From Dermatophilaceae bacterium Soc4.6 (GTDB lineage Bacteria; Actinomycetota; Actinomycetes; Actinomycetales; Dermatophilaceae), in assembly GCA_039889245.1 (NCBI GenBank), contig JAZGVH010000002.1:4030001-4094000 (forward strand): 64,000 nucleotides of DNA, read 5' to 3'. The translations under genes were made by a program, and so were the position numbers. Under the pieces are notes generated by a model. That model did no database searches and was not told where the DNA came from. It saw nothing but the letters and a program-made list of their open reading frames with translations. Shown piece after piece: positions 1-9,167 of the stretch. Every line of letters begins with the position of its first letter. The stretch's first letter is position 1.

Positions 1-2
1 TC

Positions 3-524
3 GGCCCCGACAACCCCTACGGCCTCGCGCTGGTCCAGGACCAGACCCCGATCGAGACCGAGGGCTACGACGACATGTCGTGGGAGACGCAGCGCGGGTG
101 GAAGGTGGTCAACGAGCAGACGACCAACGGCCTCGGCACCCACCCCGCCTACAAGCTCGTGCCCGGTGCGGCGATCCCCCCGATGTTCCCCCCGGGCTCA
201 CCGCTGCTGGAGCGGGCGGGCGTCATCTCGCACAGCGTCTGGGTCACGCCCTACGATGCCGGGCAGCGTTGGCCCAGTGGGGAGTTCGTCAACCAGAGCA
301 CGGTCGACCGCGGGTTGCCCGAGTGGGTGAAGGCTGGGAGGGTCACACGCAACACCGACGTCGTGCTGTGGTACGTCTTCGGCATCCACCACGTCACCCG
401 ACCCGAGGACTGGCCAATCATGCCCGTCGACGTCGTGCGCTTCGAGCTCAAGCCCTTCGGCTTCTTCGACCGCAACCCGTCGCTCGACGTCGCGCCGCCA
501 GCCGGGGGGCACTGCGCGCCCTGA
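3..524 (+). CDS. Copper amine oxidase, C-terminal part (5' end outside window)
   Basis: The reading frame is open from the left edge and ends at TGA 522-524, so only about 173 C-terminal residues are present. Copper amine oxidases (tyramine/phenylethylamine oxidases) oxidise primary amines to aldehydes with release of ammonia and H2O2, using topaquinone and copper. The segment GIHHVTRPEDWPIMPVD matches the family's C-terminal signature, in which a His of the HH pair is the third copper ligand. The topaquinone Tyr and the His-x-His ligand pair lie upstream of the window. The gene converges on the methyltransferase gene with a 23-nt gap and no clear hairpin. Family assignment is firm; substrate is unknown. 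Confidence 0.88.
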   Translation, partial: GPDNPYGLALVQDQTPIETEGYDDMSWETQRGWKVVNEQTTNGLGTHPAYKLVPGAAIPPMFPPGSPLLERAGVISHSVWVTPYDAGQRWPSGEFVNQSTVDRGLPEWVKAGRVTRNTDVVLWYVFGIHHVTRPEDWPIMPVDVVRFELKPFGFFDRNPSLDVAPPAGGHCAP

Positions 525-547
525 CGAGCCCTGACGCGCCCTGGGGG

Positions 548-1162
548 TCAGCGCCAGCGCACCTCGAGCACCCGGAACCCTCGGGCGTGAGCCACCCGCT
601 CGCACTCGAGGCCGGTCAGCGCGCCGTCGTGCGAGCGGATCCAGCGCTGCAGCGAGTCGGAGCCGAGGTTCTTCTGCACGACGAGGTGGGCCACCCCCTC
701 GGGTCGCAGGCGCGGCAGCCAGGTCTCGAGCATCTCGTGCAGCGCCTCCTTGCCCACGCGGATCGGCGGGTTCGACCAGATCAGGTCGAAGGTGAGGTCG
801 GCCGGCACCGCCTGCGGGGTGGCGGCGGTGACCCGGTCGGCGACGCCGACGGTCTGCGCGTTGTCACGGGTCAGTCGCAGCGACCGCTCGTTGACGTCGA
901 CGGCGTACACGTGGGCGGCGGGGCAGCGCAGCGCGAGCGACAGCGCGATCGGGCCCCAGCCGCAGCCGAGGTCGAGGAACACGCCCTGGGGCGGCGGTGG
1001 TGGCGCCTCGTGCAGCAGCACCCCCGTGCCGATGTCGACGCGGTCGGGCGAGAAGGTGCCACCGGCGGTCTGGACCTCGACCCGCTGCCCCGCGAGCTCG
1101 ACGCTCAGGGTGCGTCGTCGCTCGGGGCTGGCCGGCTCGGCAGAGAAGTAGTGGTCACTCAC
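548..1162 (-). CDS. Class I SAM-dependent methyltransferase, RsmC-like
   Basis: Small methyltransferase of about 204 residues related to RsmC/RlmG (rRNA guanine N2-methyltransferases), but with only one methyltransferase domain. The SAM-binding motif LDLGCGWGPIALSLA is followed by an acidic strand end (VYAVDVNE) and the catalytic NPPIRVG motif typical of N-methylation of a base amino group. I start at GTG 1162 (VSDHYF), which matches the usual N-terminus of this actinobacterial family. An in-frame GTG-less extension to 1201 would overlap the GntR gene. It lies 19 nt after that gene on the same strand, so they are probably co-transcribed. The exact rRNA or other target cannot be read from sequence. 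Confidence 0.8.
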   Translation of the reverse strand: MSDHYFSAEPASPERRRTLSVELAGQRVEVQTAGGTFSPDRVDIGTGVLLHEAPPPPPQGVFLDLGCGWGPIALSLALRCPAAHVYAVDVNERSLRLTRDNAQTVGVADRVTAATPQAVPADLTFDLIWSNPPIRVGKEALHEMLETWLPRLRPEGVAHLVVQKNLGSDSLQRWIRSHDGALTGLECERVAHARGFRVLEVRWR

Positions 1163-1181
1163 GCGCCGACAGTATGCCGCG

Positions 1182-1994
1182 TCAGCCCTCCTGACCGTCA
1201 CGAGCGGGCCGTCGTTCTTGGCCCGGTCGGTCGTCTTCCGGCCAGGCTGCCGCTCTGCGCAGGCTCGCCTGCATGCCCTCCAGGGTCAGGGCGAAGTGCG
1301 CCTGCGCGCAGGCGCCGGCGGCCTCGACCCGCCCGGCGACCAGGTGCCCGACCAGCTCCTCGTGCTCCGCGAGCGCCCGGTCGAAGAACTCCTGCTCGTA
1401 GGGCTCGGCCCCGAAGCCGAGGGTGACAGCGGTGGTGAGCCGCACGCTCTCCGCGACCAGGTGGCGGTTGCGTGCGGCCGCGCCGACCAGCCCGTGCAGG
1501 CGGCGGTCGGCAGCGCGGGCGTCGATCATCGAGCCGACGGCGCGGAACTGGTCGAGCCCCCCCTGGAGCTGCGCGACGTCGTCGTCGGAGCGACGCTCGG
1601 CGGCAGCCCGGGCGATCATGCCCTCGACCAGGCACCGGTAGTCGAAGAGGTCGACCAGCCGCGGCAGCTCGTGCTGCAGCACGCGGCGGGCGACCTCGGG
1701 GGCGACCCGCTCCCACGAGACGGCAGCGACGAAGCTGCCACCGTCGCGTCCGCGCCGCACCTCGATGAGCCCCTGCTCCGCCACCTGGTGCAGGGCCTGC
1801 CGGAGCGTGGCCCGGCTGACCTCGAGACGCTGCGCCAGCTCGCGCTCGGCCGGTAGCCGCTCACCGGGGGAGAAGGCGCCGATGGCGATGCCGGTGACGA
1901 GCCGGTCAGCGACCGAGGCCGTCGCGCTGGCCCGCACGGCGGGGGCCACGGGGGCCAGCATCCGCTCCGCGTCGTCGTGGTGTCGGCTCTCCAT
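1182..1994 (-). CDS. GntR-family transcriptional regulator, FCD (FadR) subfamily
   Basis: 270 residues. A winged helix occupies residues about 25-95 (GERLPAERELAQRLEVSRATLRQAL is the recognition segment) and an all-helical FCD ligand domain follows, with acidic/His residues that usually bind a metal and a carboxylate effector. FCD regulators generally control uptake or catabolism of organic acids or amino acids. The gene is divergent from the proline iminopeptidase gene, and an inverted repeat in the shared intergenic region is a candidate operator. Start ATG 1994 is supported by a TAGACT -10 box 6 nt upstream. Effector unknown. Confidence 0.85.
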   Translation of the reverse strand: MESRHHDDAERMLAPVAPAVRASATASVADRLVTGIAIGAFSPGERLPAERELAQRLEVSRATLRQALHQVAEQGLIEVRRGRDGGSFVAAVSWERVAPEVARRVLQHELPRLVDLFDYRCLVEGMIARAAAERRSDDDVAQLQGGLDQFRAVGSMIDARAADRRLHGLVGAAARNRHLVAESVRLTTAVTLGFGAEPYEQEFFDRALAEHEELVGHLVAGRVEAAGACAQAHFALTLEGMQASLRRAAAWPEDDRPGQERRPARDGQEG

Positions 1995-2000
1995 CCGGGG

Positions 2001-2006
2001 AGTCTA
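2001..2006 (-). promoter_or_regulatory. -10 box of the GntR gene
   Basis: TAGACT on the minus strand, 6 nt before ATG 1994, predicting a leaderless mRNA. Confidence 0.45.
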
Positions 2007-2035
2007 GGAGCGGGGACGGTCCCGCCCAGCCGACC

Positions 2036-2058
2036 AAAGGTATTGTCATCAGACCTTT
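2036..2058. promoter_or_regulatory. Candidate GntR operator
   Basis: Perfect inverted repeat AAAGGT (2036-2041) / ACCTTT (2053-2058) with an 11-nt spacer, in the divergent region between the GntR regulator and the iminopeptidase. Its right end touches a plus-strand -10-like TATGGT (2058-2063), so binding would block transcription toward the peptidase. The link to this regulator rests on position only. Confidence 0.45.
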
Positions 2059-2080
2059 ATGGTGGTTGACTCCTTCCCCT

Positions 2081-2127
2081 GTGGGGCGACACCCCCCTGC
2101 CCCACGCCGCGCGGGGTGTCGCCCCAC
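2081..2127 (+). promoter_or_regulatory. Strong hairpin in the iminopeptidase leader
   Basis: Perfect 15-bp stem, GTGGGGCGACACCCC (2081-2095) with its complement at 2113-2127, and a 17-nt loop. It begins about 10 nt after the predicted transcription start and ends about 40 nt before the start codon. It could be an attenuator/terminator or an mRNA-stabilising structure. No U-tract follows. Confidence 0.5.
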
Positions 2128-2168
2128 GGCTGTCGTTCCGGCCCCACCCCCGAGCTGAGGAGCCAGAC

Positions 2169-3134
2169 GTGGCTACCACCGTCGACCCGAGGTTTCCCGG
2201 CGCCGACCGGGAGGGCTATCTGGAGACCGCCCTCGGCCGCACCTGGTACCGCGTCACCGGCGAGCTGCCCTCGCTGGGAAGCGACGCGCCCGCGCCCCTC
2301 GTGGTGCTGCACGGCGGGGCCGGCGCCGCCCACAACTACACGCTGATGATGGCCAACCTCGCGCGGGCGGATGCCACCAGCGACCCGGCGCGGCCGGTCC
2401 GGGCGGTCGTCCACTACGACCAGATCGGCTGCGGGGCCAGCACCCACCTTCCCGACGCACCGCCGGAGACCTGGACGGTCGGGCTCTTCGTGCAGGAGCT
2501 GCGGGCGCTCGTCGCCCACCTCGGCATCGAGCGCTTCCACCTGCTCGGTCAGTCGTGGGGCGGGATGCTCGCACCCGAGGTCGTGCTCTCCGACGACACC
2601 GGCGTCCTCAGCCTGACCATCTGCGACTCCCCAGCCTCGATGGCGCTGTGGATGGCGGCGGCCGAGGAGCTGCGCACCCACCTGCCGCCCGAGGTGGAGC
2701 AGACGCTGCGGCAGCACGAGGAGGCCGGCACGACCGACTCGCCGGCCTACCTCGAGGCGATGGAGGTCTTCTACGCCCGTCACGTGTGCCGCGTGGTCCC
2801 CAACCCGCCGGAGGTGACCGACAGCTTCGCCCAGATCCAGGCCGAGCCGACGGTCTACCACACGATGAACGGGCCCAGTGAGTTCTTTGTCGTGGGCTCC
2901 CTGCGCGAGTGGTCGGTGGTCGAGCGCCTCGAGGCGGTCACCGTGCCGACCCTGGTGGTCGCGGGCGAGCACGACGAGGCACGGCCCATGGTGTGGGCGC
3001 CCTTCGTCGAGCGGATCCCGGGAGCCACCTCACACGTCTTCCCCGGCTGCAGCCACATGCCGCACGTCGAGGAGCCCGAGGCCTTCCTCGAGGTCGTCGG
3101 CGGGTTCCTCGCCCGGCACGACCCCCGGGCCTGA
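2169..3134 (+). CDS. pip: Proline iminopeptidase (alpha/beta hydrolase, S33)
   Basis: 321-residue cytosolic alpha/beta hydrolase of the prolyl aminopeptidase family, which removes N-terminal proline from peptides. The oxyanion-hole segment VLHGGAGAAHNY lies near residue 50, the nucleophile elbow GQSWGG has Ser about 129, the acid is in GEHDEARP near residue 270, and the catalytic His is in CSHMPH near residue 296. Length is normal for the family. It is divergent from a GntR/FCD regulator, suggesting induction by a peptide or organic acid. Related amidases and esterases share the same fold, so the exact substrate is not certain. Confidence 0.82.
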   Translation: MATTVDPRFPGADREGYLETALGRTWYRVTGELPSLGSDAPAPLVVLHGGAGAAHNYTLMMANLARADATSDPARPVRAVVHYDQIGCGASTHLPDAPPETWTVGLFVQELRALVAHLGIERFHLLGQSWGGMLAPEVVLSDDTGVLSLTICDSPASMALWMAAAEELRTHLPPEVEQTLRQHEEAGTTDSPAYLEAMEVFYARHVCRVVPNPPEVTDSFAQIQAEPTVYHTMNGPSEFFVVGSLREWSVVERLEAVTVPTLVVAGEHDEARPMVWAPFVERIPGATSHVFPGCSHMPHVEEPEAFLEVVGGFLARHDPRA

Positions 3135-3248
3135 CCCGCGCCGACGTCCGGGCAGCGGCGTCGCGCCGTGGTCCAGGGGCGGCGGTGGGGGACGACACGG
3201 CATAAAGGAATCGACCCTGTCGTTGCCGCATGCGACCCTTGGGGAGAC

Positions 3249-4724
3249 ATGACGAAGCGATCACAGGTTCTTGCCGACAGGGCTGCGGCCATCAGTGCCG
3301 AGGCCGACTCCGACGACACCCGGCACCTCGTTGAGGGTGACGACCCCGGCCCCGGGCTCTACGACGGCGAGCAGCTCGAGCGTGAGGAGCGCGCCGCCCT
3401 GCGTCGCGTCTCCGGCCTGTCGACCGAGCTCGAGGACGTCACCGAGGTCGAGTACCGCCAGCTGCGGCTCGAGCGCGTCGTCCTCGCGTCCGTGTGGACC
3501 GAGGGCACGCTCGACGACGCCGAGAACTCCATGCGCGAGCTCGCCGCGCTCGCGGAGACCGCCGGCTCGACGGTGCTCGAGGGCGTCATGCAGCGCCGCC
3601 AGAAGCCTGACACGGCGACCTACCTCGGCAAGGGCAAGGCCCTCGAGCTGCGCGACATCGTCGTCACCGAGGGCGCCGACACCGTGGTCTGCGACGGCGA
3701 GCTCAGCCCCGGCCAGCGGCGCGCCCTCGAAGACGTCGTCAAGGTCAAGGTCATCGACCGCACCGCGCTGATCCTCGACATCTTCGCCCAGCACGCCAAG
3801 AGCCGCGAGGGCAAGGCCCAGGTCGAGCTGGCCCAGCTGCAGTACCTCCTCCCGCGACTGCGCGGATGGGGCGAGTCGATGTCTCGCCAGGCCGGTGGCC
3901 AGGCCGCAGGCGGTCAGGGCATGGGCTCGCGTGGCCCCGGTGAGACCAAGATCGAGCTCGACCGGCGCCGCATCAACACCCGCGTCGCCAAGCTCAAGCG
4001 CGAGATCGCCGGTATGAAGACCACCCGCGACACCAAACGCGCATCGCGCACCGCTCACGCGGTGCCCAGCGTCGCCATCGCCGGTTACACCAACGCCGGC
4101 AAGTCGTCGCTGCTCAACCGCCTCACCGGCGCCGGCGTCCTGGTCGAGAACTCCCTCTTCGCCACCCTCGACCCGACCGTCCGCCGGGCCGAGACGGCTG
4201 ACGGGCGCGACTACACCCTCGCCGACACCGTCGGGTTCGTGCGGCACCTGCCGACGCAGCTCATCGAGGCCTTCCGCTCGACGCTCGAGGAGGTCGGTGA
4301 CGCCGACCTGCTGCTGCACGTCGTCGACGGCTCGCACCCCGACCCCGAAGGCCAGATCTCGGCCGTGCGCGGCGTGCTGTCCGACGTCGGCGCGGCCGAC
4401 GTCAAGGAGGTCATCGTCGTCAACAAGGCCGATGCCGCCGACCCCGAGGTGCTCGACCGGCTCCGACGCCACGAGAAGCACTGCCTCGTCGTCTCGGCGC
4501 GCACCGGCGAGGGCATCGACGCCCTGCTCGAGCTCGTGGCCGACGAGCTGCCCCGACCCGAGATCGAGGTCAAGGCGGTCGTGCCCTACGACCGTGGCGA
4601 CCTGGTCAGCCGCCTGCACAGCGACGCCGAGGTCCTGGCCGTCGAGCACCGCGACGACGGCACCTTCGTGCACGCCAAGGTGTCACCGACCCTCGAGGCC
4701 GAGCTCGCGGCATACGGGGTCTGA
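3249..4724 (+). CDS. hflX: Ribosome-associated GTPase HflX
   Basis: 491-residue HflX, a GTPase that binds the 50S subunit and splits or rescues stalled ribosomes, notably under heat or antibiotic stress. The N-terminal HflX domain contains a Gly-rich linker near residues 215-235 (SRGPGETKIE is the family hallmark). The G domain has GYTNAGKSS (residues about 278-286), DTVGFV, and NKAD. ATG 3249 is preceded by GGGGAGA 4 nt away; an upstream in-frame start at 3168 lacks homology. It is followed after 9 nt by the antiporter gene. The long acidic N-terminus of about 70 residues is usual in Actinobacteria. Confidence 0.95.
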   Translation: MTKRSQVLADRAAAISAEADSDDTRHLVEGDDPGPGLYDGEQLEREERAALRRVSGLSTELEDVTEVEYRQLRLERVVLASVWTEGTLDDAENSMRELAALAETAGSTVLEGVMQRRQKPDTATYLGKGKALELRDIVVTEGADTVVCDGELSPGQRRALEDVVKVKVIDRTALILDIFAQHAKSREGKAQVELAQLQYLLPRLRGWGESMSRQAGGQAAGGQGMGSRGPGETKIELDRRRINTRVAKLKREIAGMKTTRDTKRASRTAHAVPSVAIAGYTNAGKSSLLNRLTGAGVLVENSLFATLDPTVRRAETADGRDYTLADTVGFVRHLPTQLIEAFRSTLEEVGDADLLLHVVDGSHPDPEGQISAVRGVLSDVGAADVKEVIVVNKADAADPEVLDRLRRHEKHCLVVSARTGEGIDALLELVADELPRPEIEVKAVVPYDRGDLVSRLHSDAEVLAVEHRDDGTFVHAKVSPTLEAELAAYGV

Positions 4725-4733
4725 GCGAGCCCG

Positions 4734-6317
4734 ATGTCCGTTCTGCTGCTGGTCGTCGTCCTGGTCGTCGGTGTCGTCGTGCTCACCCCGCTGGCCGACC
4801 GGGTGCGGGTCCCACAGCCGGTGCTGCTGACCGTCTTCGGCCTGGTGCTCGCGTTCCTGCCCTTCACGCCCCAGCTCGACCTCCAGCCCGAGCTGGTGCT
4901 GCCGGTGGTGCTGCCGCCACTGCTGTTCGCGGCGACCCAGCGCACCACGGTGCGCGAGTTCCGCAACCACGCCGGTCCGGTGCTGCTGCTGGCCGTCGGC
5001 CTCACCCTGGCAACCGTCGGTGTCGTGGCCGTGGTCGCCCACGGGCTCGGCGTGCCGTGGACCGCTGCCTGGGTGCTCGGCGCCATCGTCTCGCCCCCCG
5101 ACCCGGTCGCGGCGACGTCGGTGGCCCGCCGCCTGCACCTGCCCGGGCGCCTCGTCACCATCCTCGAGGGCGAGGGCATGTTCAACGACGCCACGGCCCT
5201 CGTGGCGTTCAAGGTCACCCTCGCGGCCGCCTTGACCGGCGGCTTCTCCGTCGCGGGCACCGTGCTCGAGATGGTGCTCGCGATCGGCGTGGGGCTCGTG
5301 GCGGGGGTGATCCTCGGCTGGGTCACGACCCGGGCGCTGGCTTGGGTGCACGACGGCTCGGCCGAGACCACGATCACCCTGCTGGTGCCCTACGCCGCCT
5401 ACGTCGGGGCCGAGCACCTCGGGGGCTCGGGGGTGCTCGCGGTGCTGGCGACCGGGCTCTGGCTCACCACCTTCAGCCACCCGTCCACCACCTCCGAGGG
5501 GTGGCTGCTGGGGCGGTCGGTGTGGGCCTACATCGACTTCCTCATCACCAGCCTCGTCTTCGCGCTCGTGGGGTTCGAGCTGGTCAAGGTCATCGGGCGG
5601 TCGAGCTTCGACGCCACGACCCTGTGGCACGCCGGGCTGGTCGCGGTGACCCTCATCGCCTTCCGCGCCCTGTGGATCTTCCCGTCCGCCGCACTGGCGC
5701 GCGTCCGGGCCCGTCGTCGCGACGACCCCGTCCCCACCGGCTGGCGCGAGTCGGCGGTCGTCTCCTGGGCCGGGATGCGGGGGGTGGTCACGGTCGCCGC
5801 CGCGCTGTCCGTCCCCCTGGTGGTCGACTCCGGCGCCACCTTCCCGCAGCGCGACGAGATCGTGGTCATCGCGCTCGCGTGCGTGCTCGTCACCCTCGTC
5901 CTCCAGGGGCTCACCCTCGGTCCCCTCACCGCACGCCTCGGGGTCGGCGGGAAGTCCGACGACGCCGCGCGCGAGCTGGTCGCGCTGCGTCGCAGCGCCG
6001 CCGAGGCCGCCCTTCGCCTCGTGCGCCACTCGCTCGACGAGACCGGTGAGGGCGTGCCGACCTCCGTGCGCACGGCGGTGCTCGAGCAGTACGAAGGCTT
6101 CATCGCGGCCCAGACCGCGCTCCAGGACCTGCGCGAGCACGACCCCGAGGGCCACGAAGACGACGTCGGCGAGCTGCTGACGGAGTGGATGCGCCGGGCC
6201 GCCGGCGCCGAGCGGGACCACGTCGTCGACCAGCGTCGCCGGGGGCGGGTCAGCCCCGAGGTGGCCGACGACGCGCTGCGCGAGATCGAGGGCCGCGCCC
6301 TGCGGGCCGGTCGATGA
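4734..6317 (+). CDS. Na+/H+ antiporter, CPA1 family
   Basis: 527-residue integral membrane protein with about 11-12 hydrophobic segments over residues 1-400, followed by a charged cytosolic tail of about 110 residues. The motif IVSPPDPVAATSVARR and the segment GEGMFNDATALVAFKV carry the membrane-embedded Asp residues (PPDP, FND) that bind and exchange Na+ and H+ in CPA1 antiporters. It lies 9 nt after hflX, and its stop codon overlaps the glucosidase start (ATGA), so the three genes may form one transcript. A K+/H+ specificity is also possible. Confidence 0.88.
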   Translation: MSVLLLVVVLVVGVVVLTPLADRVRVPQPVLLTVFGLVLAFLPFTPQLDLQPELVLPVVLPPLLFAATQRTTVREFRNHAGPVLLLAVGLTLATVGVVAVVAHGLGVPWTAAWVLGAIVSPPDPVAATSVARRLHLPGRLVTILEGEGMFNDATALVAFKVTLAAALTGGFSVAGTVLEMVLAIGVGLVAGVILGWVTTRALAWVHDGSAETTITLLVPYAAYVGAEHLGGSGVLAVLATGLWLTTFSHPSTTSEGWLLGRSVWAYIDFLITSLVFALVGFELVKVIGRSSFDATTLWHAGLVAVTLIAFRALWIFPSAALARVRARRRDDPVPTGWRESAVVSWAGMRGVVTVAAALSVPLVVDSGATFPQRDEIVVIALACVLVTLVLQGLTLGPLTARLGVGGKSDDAARELVALRRSAAEAALRLVRHSLDETGEGVPTSVRTAVLEQYEGFIAAQTALQDLREHDPEGHEDDVGELLTEWMRRAAGAERDHVVDQRRRGRVSPEVADDALREIEGRALRAGR

Positions 6318-9040
6318 GCAGGCCGTCCGGCCCGCTCCCGCCGACTGCCGAGCACGCCCGGCTGGCGCAGTCGCCCGGTGACGCCGACCCGTGGCGGCTC
6401 TGGGGCCCCTACGTCTCCGGGCGGCAGTGGGGCACCGTGCGCGAGGACTACTCCGCCGACGGCGACGCCTGGGCCAGCTTCCCCTTCGACCACGCCCACC
6501 GGCGGGCCTATCGCTGGGGCGAGGACGGGCTCGCCGGGCTCAGCGACCGCTACGGCTTCCTCAACCTCGGCGTCGCGCTGTGGAACGGCCACGACGACCG
6601 CCTCAAGGAGCGGCTCTTCGGCCTGACCAACCCGCAGGGCAACCACGGCGAGGACGTCAAGGAGCACTGGTGGCCGCTCGACGCGACCCCGACCCACGCC
6701 TTCGGCCAGTGGCTCTACCGCTACCCCCAGGCCGCCTTCCCGTATGCCGACCTCCTGGACCAGAACGACCCCGCCCACCGCGGCCGCGACCAGCCGGAGT
6801 ACGAGCTGACGGACACCGGGGTGCTCGACGACGACCGGTTCTTCGACGTCGAGGTCACCCACGCCAAGGCCTCGCCCGACGACGTGCTGGTCACCGTGAC
6901 CGTCACCAACCGCGGGCCCGACGCAGCCCCCCTGCACGTGCTGCCGCAGCTGTGGTTCCGCAACACGTGGTCGTGGGGGCGCGACGACCGTCGCCCGGTG
7001 ATCCGGTCGCTCGAGCCTGCGGCCATCCGGGAGCCCGAGGGGCCCGGCGAGCTCGAGGTCGGTGACGTCTGCGCGGTCGAGGCCGAGCACGGTCTCCTCG
7101 GCCGATACACCCTTTTTGCCGAGGGGCATCCGCGGATCCTGCTGTGCGACAACGAGACCGACGCGGTGGGCCTGTGGGGTGCGCCGGGCGGGCCGGCCCA
7201 CCCCAAGGACGCCATCGACCGTGCCGTGGTCCACGGTGACCCGTCGGCGCTGGCCACCGACGGCGTAGGGACCAAGGCAGCGCTGCACTGGTCGTGGGAC
7301 TCGGTCGAGCCGGGGGAGTCGGTGACCGTGCGCCTGCGACTGGTCGCGGGCCCGCGTCCGCCCCGTCCGTTCGCGTCCTACGACACGGTCGTCGCCGACC
7401 GCCGGGCCGAGGCCGACGCCTTCTACGACGTCGTCATCCCCGAGCCGGTGTCGAGTCCCGATCGACTCACCGCGCGCCGCGCCTTCGCGGGCCTGCTCTG
7501 GGGCCGACAGCTCTACCGCTACGACGTGGCGCAGTGGCTCGAAGGGGACCCGGCCGGGCCGGTCCCCCCGCCGCAGCGAGCCGGTCGCGAGCCCTGGGGT
7601 CGCAACTCCGCGTGGCGTCATCTCGCTCTCGCCGACGTCATCTCGATGCCGGACGAGTGGGAGTACCCCTGGTTCGCCACGTGGGACCTCGCCTTCCACG
7701 CGGTGACCCTGGCCCACGTCGACCCGGCCTTCGCGAAGTCGCAGCTGCTGCTGCTCACCCGCGAGTGGGCCCAGCACCCCAACGGGCAGCTGCCGGCCTA
7801 CGAGTGGTCGTTCTCCGACGTCAACCCGCCGGTGCACGCCTGGGCGGCCTGGCAGGTCTACGTCCTCGACGGCTCGCAGGACACCGGCTTCCTCAAGAAG
7901 GTCCTGTCCAAGCTGCTGCTCAACGTCAGCTGGTGGGTCAACCGCAAGGACGCCGACGGTTCCGACCTCTTCGAGGGTGGATTCCTCGGAATGGACAACA
8001 TCGGGCCCTTCGACCGCACCAAGGGAGTGCCGCCCGGCTGGCGGCTCGAGCAGTCCGACGCGACCGCGTGGATGGCCGCGATGTGCTTGTCGCTCATGCG
8101 GATCGCGCAGGAGATCGCGCGACACGACCATGCCTACGACGACCTCGCGACGACCTTCCTCGAGCGCTTCCTGGCCATCGCCCGGGCCCTCGACTCCTTC
8201 GGCTCGATGGAGGTCAACCTCTGGCACGAGGGTGACGGCTTCTTCTACGACGCCCTCGTCGGGCCCGACGGCCAGGTCGAGCCGATGCGGGTGCGGTCCC
8301 TGGTCGGGCTCCTGCCCCTCCTCGCCGTGGCCAACGTGCCGGCGTGGGTGGCCGATGAGCTGCCCGACTTCACCGGCGCCCTGCGCTGGCTGCAACGGCA
8401 CCGGGCCCGGGAGTGCGAGAGCCTCCTGTCGCCCGCGGGTGACGGACGGGCCTCGACCCTCGCGGTCGTCCACCCCGACCGCCTGGTGCGACTTCTCACG
8501 CGACTGCTCGACGAGGGCGAGTTCCTCTCGCCCCACGGCATCCGGTCGCTCTCGGCGGCCCACCGCGACGGGGTGACGGTCGACGTCGCGGGCGATCAGG
8601 TGACCCTGCGCTACGCCCCCGGCGAGTCCGATACCGGGCTCTTCGGCGGCAACAGCAACTGGCGCGGCCCGGTCTGGTTCCCCGTCAACGTGCTCCTCGT
8701 CGACGCGCTCCACACGTATGCCGCCGGGTCCGGCTCCGACCTCACCGTCGAGCACCCCACCGGGTCGGGGAGGGTGCGCGACCTGCACGCGGTGGCGTGC
8801 GACCTCGAGGAGCGGCTCGTCTCGCTCTTCCGCCCCGGACCCGACGGCCGTCGCCCGGGCGACCCGCGCGACCACGGCGACGGCCCGTTGTGGTCGGCGC
8901 ACCCGGTCTTCAGCGAGTACTTTCACGGCGACACCGGCGTCGGGCTGGGTGCCTCGCACCAGACGGGGTGGACGGCGCTCGTCGCCCACCTCATCTGCGC
9001 CGGGGCTCACCGGGGCTCACCGGGGGTGACCGCGGGGTGA
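6314..9040 (+). CDS. GH63-type glucosidase (MGH1-like (alpha/alpha)6 barrel)
   Basis: 908-residue soluble protein of the bacterial family annotated as glucosidase and related to GH63 mannosyl-oligosaccharide glucosidase/MGH. An N-terminal beta-sandwich (about residues 30-400) precedes a toroid domain rich in Trp (WEYPWFATWDLAFHA, PPVHAWAAW, NSNWRGPVWFPVN). The WDLAFHA and NWRGPVW segments surround the active site in the family. There is no signal peptide, so it probably acts on cytosolic alpha-glucosides. ATG 6314 overlaps the antiporter stop by 4 nt. The C-terminus ends in a GC-rich run with repeated GGGGCTCACC. The substrate cannot be inferred. Confidence 0.82.
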   Translation: MSRPSGPLPPTAEHARLAQSPGDADPWRLWGPYVSGRQWGTVREDYSADGDAWASFPFDHAHRRAYRWGEDGLAGLSDRYGFLNLGVALWNGHDDRLKERLFGLTNPQGNHGEDVKEHWWPLDATPTHAFGQWLYRYPQAAFPYADLLDQNDPAHRGRDQPEYELTDTGVLDDDRFFDVEVTHAKASPDDVLVTVTVTNRGPDAAPLHVLPQLWFRNTWSWGRDDRRPVIRSLEPAAIREPEGPGELEVGDVCAVEAEHGLLGRYTLFAEGHPRILLCDNETDAVGLWGAPGGPAHPKDAIDRAVVHGDPSALATDGVGTKAALHWSWDSVEPGESVTVRLRLVAGPRPPRPFASYDTVVADRRAEADAFYDVVIPEPVSSPDRLTARRAFAGLLWGRQLYRYDVAQWLEGDPAGPVPPPQRAGREPWGRNSAWRHLALADVISMPDEWEYPWFATWDLAFHAVTLAHVDPAFAKSQLLLLTREWAQHPNGQLPAYEWSFSDVNPPVHAWAAWQVYVLDGSQDTGFLKKVLSKLLLNVSWWVNRKDADGSDLFEGGFLGMDNIGPFDRTKGVPPGWRLEQSDATAWMAAMCLSLMRIAQEIARHDHAYDDLATTFLERFLAIARALDSFGSMEVNLWHEGDGFFYDALVGPDGQVEPMRVRSLVGLLPLLAVANVPAWVADELPDFTGALRWLQRHRARECESLLSPAGDGRASTLAVVHPDRLVRLLTRLLDEGEFLSPHGIRSLSAAHRDGVTVDVAGDQVTLRYAPGESDTGLFGGNSNWRGPVWFPVNVLLVDALHTYAAGSGSDLTVEHPTGSGRVRDLHAVACDLEERLVSLFRPGPDGRRPGDPRDHGDGPLWSAHPVFSEYFHGDTGVGLGASHQTGWTALVAHLICAGAHRGSPGVTAG

Positions 9041-9167
9041 GAAAGGGTGGCGCAGCCCCGGGCGTCGTGTTTCGCTCAGACCGCAGAGCCACCACAGGTG
9101 CCCCGTCCGGCGCCTCGTCGGTGTGGTGGCCGCTCCCGAACGCAGGCTGAAACCCCAGGAGATCTTC

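Noticed and set aside
5528-9010. A 1160-codon open frame on the minus strand opposite the antiporter and glucosidase genes.
   Set aside because: It lies antisense to two clearly recognisable proteins and has the Arg/Gly/Val-rich composition of a GC-rich shadow frame.
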